From Haloferacaceae archaeon (GTDB taxonomy: Archaea > Halobacteriota > Halobacteria > Halobacteriales > Haloferacaceae), in assembly GCA_003554115.1 (NCBI GenBank), contig PWFE01000153.1, forward strand, positions 1 to 10,254: a DNA stretch of 10,254 nucleotides. Reading direction: 5' to 3'. The first letter of the stretch is position 1. The number at the start of each line of letters is the position of its first letter. Position numbers and translations under genes: made by a program. This document shows positions 7,255 to 10,254 of this stretch, in pieces. The notes under the pieces are model-generated. The model made no database searches. It saw only the letters and a program-made list of their open reading frames with translations, and was not told the DNA's origin.

Positions 7255-8130
7255 ATGATTACGGTTCGCGCGCCGGCGACGAGTGCCAATCTCGGCAGCG
7301 GCTTTGATGTGTTCGGGGTTGCACTCGACCGGCCCGCAGACGTGATCCGTGTCGAACGCGCCGACCGGACCACAATCGAGATCACGGGCGTCGGCAGTCA
7401 GTACATTCCAACTGATCCGAACAAAAACACCGTCGGGGCGGTCGTCGACGCCTTAGAGGCACCCGCACGCATCGAGATCGACAAAGGCGTTCGACCGGCC
7501 TCCGGGCTGGGATCGTCCGCAGCCAGTGCGGCGGGCGCGGCAGTCGCGCTCAACGAGCTGTATGATCGGGGACTCTCCAGAGAGGAACTCGTCCCGATTG
7601 CAGCCGAAGGCGAGGCTGTCGTCTCCGGGGCTGCCCACGCCGACAACGTCGCACCGTCGATTCTCGGTGGCTTTACCATTGCAACCAAAGAGGGCGTGAC
7701 CGCTGTCGACGCCGATATTCCACTGGTCGCATGTTTGCCTGAAATCGCCGTCTCAACGCGCGATGCCCGCGAGGTCGTCCCGCAGACCGCAACAATGAAA
7801 CAGGTCGTCGAGACGGTCGGCAACGCGTCGACACTGACCGCAGGGATGTACCAATCAGATCCCGAACTCGTCGGCCGCGGCATGGCCGACCCGCTGGTGA
7901 CACCCGCCCGCGCAAAACTCATTACGGGCTACGAGCAGGTCGCTGCTGCCGCCCGCGAGGCTGGCGCTGCTGGCGTCACCGTCAGCGGCGCGGGGCCATC
8001 GCTGCTTGCTGTCTGTCCGGACGGCAGTCGACGGGCAGTGGCGACGGCGATGCTTGATGCGTTTGCCAGCGAGGGTGTCGACGCGCGTGCCTACCAGACG
8101 CGGGTGAGTCAGGGCGCGACGCTGTTGTAA
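7255..8130 (+). CDS. thrB: Homoserine kinase
   Basis: This 291-residue cytoplasmic GHMP-superfamily enzyme phosphorylates the hydroxyl of L-homoserine with ATP, giving O-phosphohomoserine for threonine synthase. All three GHMP motifs are visible: motif 1 at the N-terminus, ATSANLGSGFDVFGVAL (8-24); the phosphate-binding loop PASGLGSSAASAAGAA (81-96); and the C-terminal motif GVTVSGAGPSLLA (240-252). The block AHADNVAPSILGGF (127-140) matches the homoserine kinase subfamily rather than mevalonate or shikimate kinases. The length is typical for an intact enzyme. The ATG at 7255 directly begins the conserved MITVRAPATSANLGSG start. No other threonine gene is in the window. The pdxS gene faces it from the other strand across a 196-base gap. 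Confidence 0.95.
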   Translation: MITVRAPATSANLGSGFDVFGVALDRPADVIRVERADRTTIEITGVGSQYIPTDPNKNTVGAVVDALEAPARIEIDKGVRPASGLGSSAASAAGAAVALNELYDRGLSREELVPIAAEGEAVVSGAAHADNVAPSILGGFTIATKEGVTAVDADIPLVACLPEIAVSTRDAREVVPQTATMKQVVETVGNASTLTAGMYQSDPELVGRGMADPLVTPARAKLITGYEQVAAAAREAGAAGVTVSGAGPSLLAVCPDGSRRAVATAMLDAFASEGVDARAYQTRVSQGATLL

Positions 8131-8223
8131 CAATCTGTATTGATGACACTCTGTTGTACCTGCCACACTCGAACAGAACATTACACAAGAACGTTTAGCG
8201 AGCTAGTGCTGGTCGACGAATAG

Positions 8224-8241
8224 CTTATAGAAGGCTTAAAC
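8224..8241. promoter_or_regulatory. Promoter-like AT-rich element in the thrB/pdxS gap
   Basis: The 196 bases between the two convergent stop codons (8131-8326) hold no convincing gene. CTTATAG (8224-8230) and GCTTAAAC (8234-8241) resemble TATA boxes and lie where no known gene starts. On the plus strand they would fire an RNA from about 8265 that is antisense to the 3' end of pdxS. On the minus strand the same bases read GTTTAAGC and CTATAAG. The element could also be incidental AT-rich spacer. Confidence 0.25.
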
Positions 8242-8326
8242 CGGTGTTTGATGTAGCGTTTTGCAGTTTGGTCGTGTCAATTTCGCCACGAAAGTTCGTT
8301 TGTACCAACCGGAATCCGAACCGCGA

Positions 8327-9235
8327 TTAGACGCCGCGGCCCTGAAGCCGTTCTTCCTCTGGAATCGTATCGTTGGCTTGGCCTTTCATCCCACTGCCAG
8401 CGGTTGTGGCGATCTCGGCAAGCCGGTCGGGATCATCCCAGTTGTTGACCGCCTCGACGATGGCGTTACCCATCTGTTCTGGCTCTTCGGCACCGAAAAT
8501 CCCCGAGCCGACGAAGATACCATCACAGCTGTGGTGCATCATCAACGCGGCATCTGCAGGCGTGGCAATGCCACCTGCGGCAAAGTTGACGACGGGTAGT
8601 CGACCCATCTCGGCGGTCTCGTGAACCAACTCGCGCGGCGCGCCGTGTTCGCGGGCCCATTTTTCGCGCTCGTCGTGGTCCAGCCCTTCGATCGTCCGAA
8701 TCTGGTTCATCATCGTCCGCTGGTGCTGGACGGCCTGGTTGACGTCGCCGGTGCCGGCTTCGCCTTTGGTGCGGATCATCGCTGCTCCTTCGTGGATTCG
8801 CCGCAGGGCTTCGGGGAGGTTGCGTGCGCCACAGACGAACGGCGCAGTAAACTCGCGTTTGTCGATGTGGTACTCGTCGTCAGCCGGGGTCAGCACCTCC
8901 GATTCGTCGATCATGTCGACGCCCAGCGATTGGAGAATCTGTGCTTCGGTGTGGTGGCCGATCCGGGCTTTGCCCATCACCGGAATCGAGACCTCGTCGA
9001 TGATCTCGGAAACGTTCGAAGGGTCGGGCATCCGGGCGACGCCGCCACGCTTTCGGATGTCCGCGGGGACTGCCTCAAGTGCCATCACTGCGACAGCCCC
9101 GCAGTCTTCGGCGATCCGTGCCTGCTCGCGGGTGACAACATCCATGATGACGCCGCCTTTCTGCATCTGTGCAAAGCCACGTTTCACCAACTCAGTACCG
9201 CGTCGCAGCGTCCCGAGATCGGTTGGTTCCGACAT
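8327..9235 (-). CDS. pdxS: Pyridoxal 5'-phosphate synthase, PdxS subunit
   Basis: This 302-residue protein is the synthase subunit of the DXP-independent vitamin B6 route. It joins ribose 5-phosphate, glyceraldehyde 3-phosphate and ammonia to make PLP in a (beta/alpha)8 barrel, normally as a dodecamer with the glutaminase PdxT. The catalytic residues are present: Asp32 in GGVIMDVV, Lys89 in [10 protein letters not shown], which binds the sugar phosphate, and Lys157 in [12 protein letters not shown], the second reactive lysine. The phosphate-binding loops [13 protein letters not shown] (218-230) and GIFVGSGIF (239-247) are intact. The ATG at 9235 gives [10 protein letters not shown] and lies 26 bases from a TATA box. 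An in-frame GTG at 9259 falls inside that TATA box and was rejected. No pdxT is in the window. Confidence 0.97.
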   Translation of the reverse strand: MSEPTDLGTLRRGTELVKRGFAQMQKGGVIMDVVTREQARIAEDCGAVAVMALEAVPADIRKRGGVARMPDPSNVSEIIDEVSIPVMGKARIGHHTEAQILQSLGVDMIDESEVLTPADDEYHIDKREFTAPFVCGARNLPEALRRIHEGAAMIRTKGEAGTGDVNQAVQHQRTMMNQIRTIEGLDHDEREKWAREHGAPRELVHETAEMGRLPVVNFAAGGIATPADAALMMHHSCDGIFVGSGIFGAEEPEQMGNAIVEAVNNWDDPDRLAEIATTAGSGMKGQANDTIPEEERLQGRGV

Positions 9236-9257
9236 ACATTTTGTAGGGTTTGAACAC

Positions 9258-9265
9258 ACTTAACC
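9258..9265 (-). promoter_or_regulatory. TATA box of pdxS
   Basis: On the minus strand the sequence is GGTTAAGT, centred 26 bases before the pdxS ATG at 9235. This is the spacing of a leaderless haloarchaeal promoter, and it fixes the start codon. Confidence 0.6.
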
Positions 9266-9294
9266 CGTGCCCTTTTCGCCCTTCTGTGCGACCG

Positions 9295-10254
9295 TCACGG
9301 CACTGAACCGACAGGTAGTCGACGCCTACTGCGGTGGTATAAAGAACATACTCGCTGCTGTCGAACGGTCGGTCGACTACCAATCGCAGTCAGAAACGGA
9401 GACAGAATCGCAGTCACGAATGGAGACAGAACACAGACATACCCGTCGACGGTCAGTCCCACGTAACCCACAGCAGGAACACGAGCGCGATAGTCTGGAA
9501 AACGTGAACAACGATGTTCGCCTGCCAAGCCAGCGGTGGCATATCGGTTGCAAACCAGCCCGCAAGCACCGGGTGAAACAGATAGAAGTACAGCGACAGC
9601 ACGTTCTGTGCGAGCAGCAGGGCTCCGAAGAGAGCTAATCCGATGGCGTGTTTCGATCTGAACGCTCGGTAGTTTCGCGTCCAGATCACTGTCAGCGTCA
9701 GTAGCAGGACAACGCTCGATTGCGCCGGCTGCGCCGAACGGGACGTCTTCGAACAGCGGCTCGCCGCCGACAGTGACGTCGACGTTCGGTGCATCAGGTG
9801 CGGCATGAACAAGCCGGACGCGGGCTTCCTCGCCGGGGTCCGAAATGTCGTCCTCGTAAACCTCGACGCCGAACGGCTCGTTTTCCTCAGCGAGTTCGCC
9901 AAGCGCGGCAATCGTAAACTCACCGGCCGGCACTTCGAGTTCGTCGTCGAAGACGACAGTGTCCATATCGTCGGCGGCCGTGATCATCACCTCGTAGGTC
10001 GCAGCCGCGACCTCAAGATAGTCGCTGACTTCGCGGTATGGCACGTCTTCGAGCACTGCATCGCCATCAATGTAGACGTCGACGTTCGGCGCGTCCGGCG
10101 ACAGGTGTGCCACGCGGAGTGCGGCCTCGGCCTCGTCGGGTTCATCCGTTTCGTCATCCATTTGATCGTCCATCTCGTCGTCTTCGGGTTCCGGTTCGGG
10201 CTCGTCATCATCGCCGAGACAGCCAGCCAATGTTCCGACAACCGCAACGCCACC
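9295..10254 (-). CDS. DUF4397 lipoprotein, 5' partial and broken at the 3' end
   Basis: The gene enters from the right edge, so its start is missing. The first visible residues are GGVAVVGTLAGCLGDDD: the end of a signal peptide with the lipobox LAGC, which predicts a lipid-anchored surface protein. An acidic linker rich in Glu, Asp and Pro follows. One complete DUF4397 domain (ALRVAHLSPDAPNVDVYIDG to EFTIAALGEL) comes next, then the start of a second (RVRLVHAAPDAPNVDVTVGG to FEDVPFGAAG). After this Gly, at about 9724, family similarity stops. The remaining frame, about 142 codons to a TGA at 9295-9297, reads ERCPATDADSDLDAK and then Arg/Ser/Cys-rich sequence that is the off-frame reading of a membrane protein gene. 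Neither other frame resumes the second domain, so a single frameshift does not explain it. The gene is probably inactive or makes an aberrant tail. DUF4397 function is not established. Confidence 0.75.
   Translation of the reverse strand, partial: GGVAVVGTLAGCLGDDDEPEPEPEDDEMDDQMDDETDEPDEAEAALRVAHLSPDAPNVDVYIDGDAVLEDVPYREVSDYLEVAAATYEVMITAADDMDTVVFDDELEVPAGEFTIAALGELAEENEPFGVEVYEDDISDPGEEARVRLVHAAPDAPNVDVTVGGEPLFEDVPFGAAGAIERCPATDADSDLDAKLPSVQIETRHRISSLRSPAARTERAVAVLLSVSPGACGLVCNRYATAGLAGEHRCSRFPDYRARVPAVGYVGLTVDGYVCVLSPFVTAILSPFLTAIGSRPTVRQQRVCSLYHRSRRRLPVGSVP
9383..9430. repeat. Tandem pair of 24-base repeats
   Basis: Two adjacent 24-base units, 9383-9406 and 9407-9430, both begin ATCGCAGTCA and end GGAGACAGA; 21 of 24 positions match. 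They lie in the stretch after the stop of the truncated membrane protein gene, between it and pdxS, with no assigned function. Confidence 0.6.
9453..9719 (-). pseudogene. N-terminally truncated three-helix membrane protein
   Basis: This reading frame runs from the junction near 9719 to a TGA at 9453-9455, about 88 codons. The first segment, VVLLLTLTVIW, looks like the end of a first helix. NYRAFRSKHAIG is a polar loop, then come a second helix (GLALFGALLLAQNVLSLYFY) and a third (IVVHVFQTIALVFLLWV), ending WVTWD. The pattern is that of small haloarchaeal membrane proteins of unknown function. There is no ATG or convincing start: the frame upstream is merely the off-frame reading of the lipoprotein gene. 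The missing piece is therefore probably a short N-terminus of about 10-15 residues. It could be expressed only from an unusual start. It may be a pseudogene made by deletion, or an assembly artefact. Confidence 0.6.

Noticed and set aside
8308..8323. Minus-strand GGTTCGGATTCC resembling a tRNA T arm
   Set aside because: The loop is too long and the stem too short, and no anticodon or acceptor arm can be built around it, so a tRNA or attachment site is not supported.
8327..9235. pdxS without an adjacent pdxT as a sign of gene loss
   Set aside because: The two subunits are often encoded apart in archaea, and the window covers only a small part of the genome.
8621..9253. Plus-strand frame of 210 codons across pdxS
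   Set aside because: It mirrors the highly conserved pdxS coding sequence, is rich in Cys, His and Arg, which is atypical for haloarchaeal proteins, and has no promoter.
9336..9346. TATA-like GGTATAAAG upstream of pdxS
   Set aside because: No gene starts at the right distance on the plus strand, and on the minus strand pdxS has a better placed TATA box at 9258-9265.
1..10254. High frequency of GTCGAC throughout
   Set aside because: This follows from the frequent use of the codons GTC and GAC for Val and Asp in haloarchaeal genes; the copies are scattered within coding frames and do not form an array or regulatory pattern.

Overview
The window looks like chromosomal DNA of a halophilic archaeon (class Halobacteria). 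The proteins are rich in Asp and Glu and poor in Lys, the DNA is fairly GC-rich, and most genes have a TATA-like box about 23 to 33 bases before an ATG with no Shine-Dalgarno sequence, the usual layout of leaderless haloarchaeal transcripts. The genus cannot be fixed from the sequence alone.

Layout: (1) 75-1037 (+), a sugar-phosphate nucleotidyltransferase with a C-terminal hexapeptide-repeat tail. (2) 1131-3368 (+), an APC-family amino-acid permease fused to two UspA-like domains. (3) 3365-5122 (-), a histidine kinase with seven predicted membrane helices and a PAS domain; its stop codon shares a CTAG with the stop of the permease. (4) 5221-6471 (-), a DUF389 membrane protein, separated from the kinase by an AT-rich gap holding the kinase promoter and a 12-bp-arm inverted repeat. 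(5) Two small uncharacterised membrane proteins at 6627-6848 and 6936-7187 (+). (6) 7255-8130 (+), homoserine kinase (threonine synthesis). (7) 8327-9235 (-), PdxS, the synthase subunit for pyridoxal 5'-phosphate. (8) 9295-10254 (-), a DUF4397 lipoprotein that enters from the right edge and breaks off in its second domain, where it runs out of frame into an N-terminally truncated three-helix membrane protein.

The genes do not form one obvious pathway. ThrB and PdxS are housekeeping metabolism; threonine synthase, the enzyme after ThrB, uses PLP, but the two genes are convergent and need not be linked. The left and middle parts are dominated by membrane proteins with sensing or stress-type domains (permease-Usp, 7TM kinase, DUF389, small membrane proteins), but no response regulator is present and a common function is speculative. 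No RNA gene, insertion sequence, CRISPR array or gene-free stretch over 300 bases was found. The strongest oddity is the broken lipoprotein/membrane-protein junction near 9711-9724. Next are the inverted repeat before the kinase promoter and a tandem nine-residue repeat inside the kinase ATP-binding domain. I see no clear evidence of an undescribed multi-gene system.
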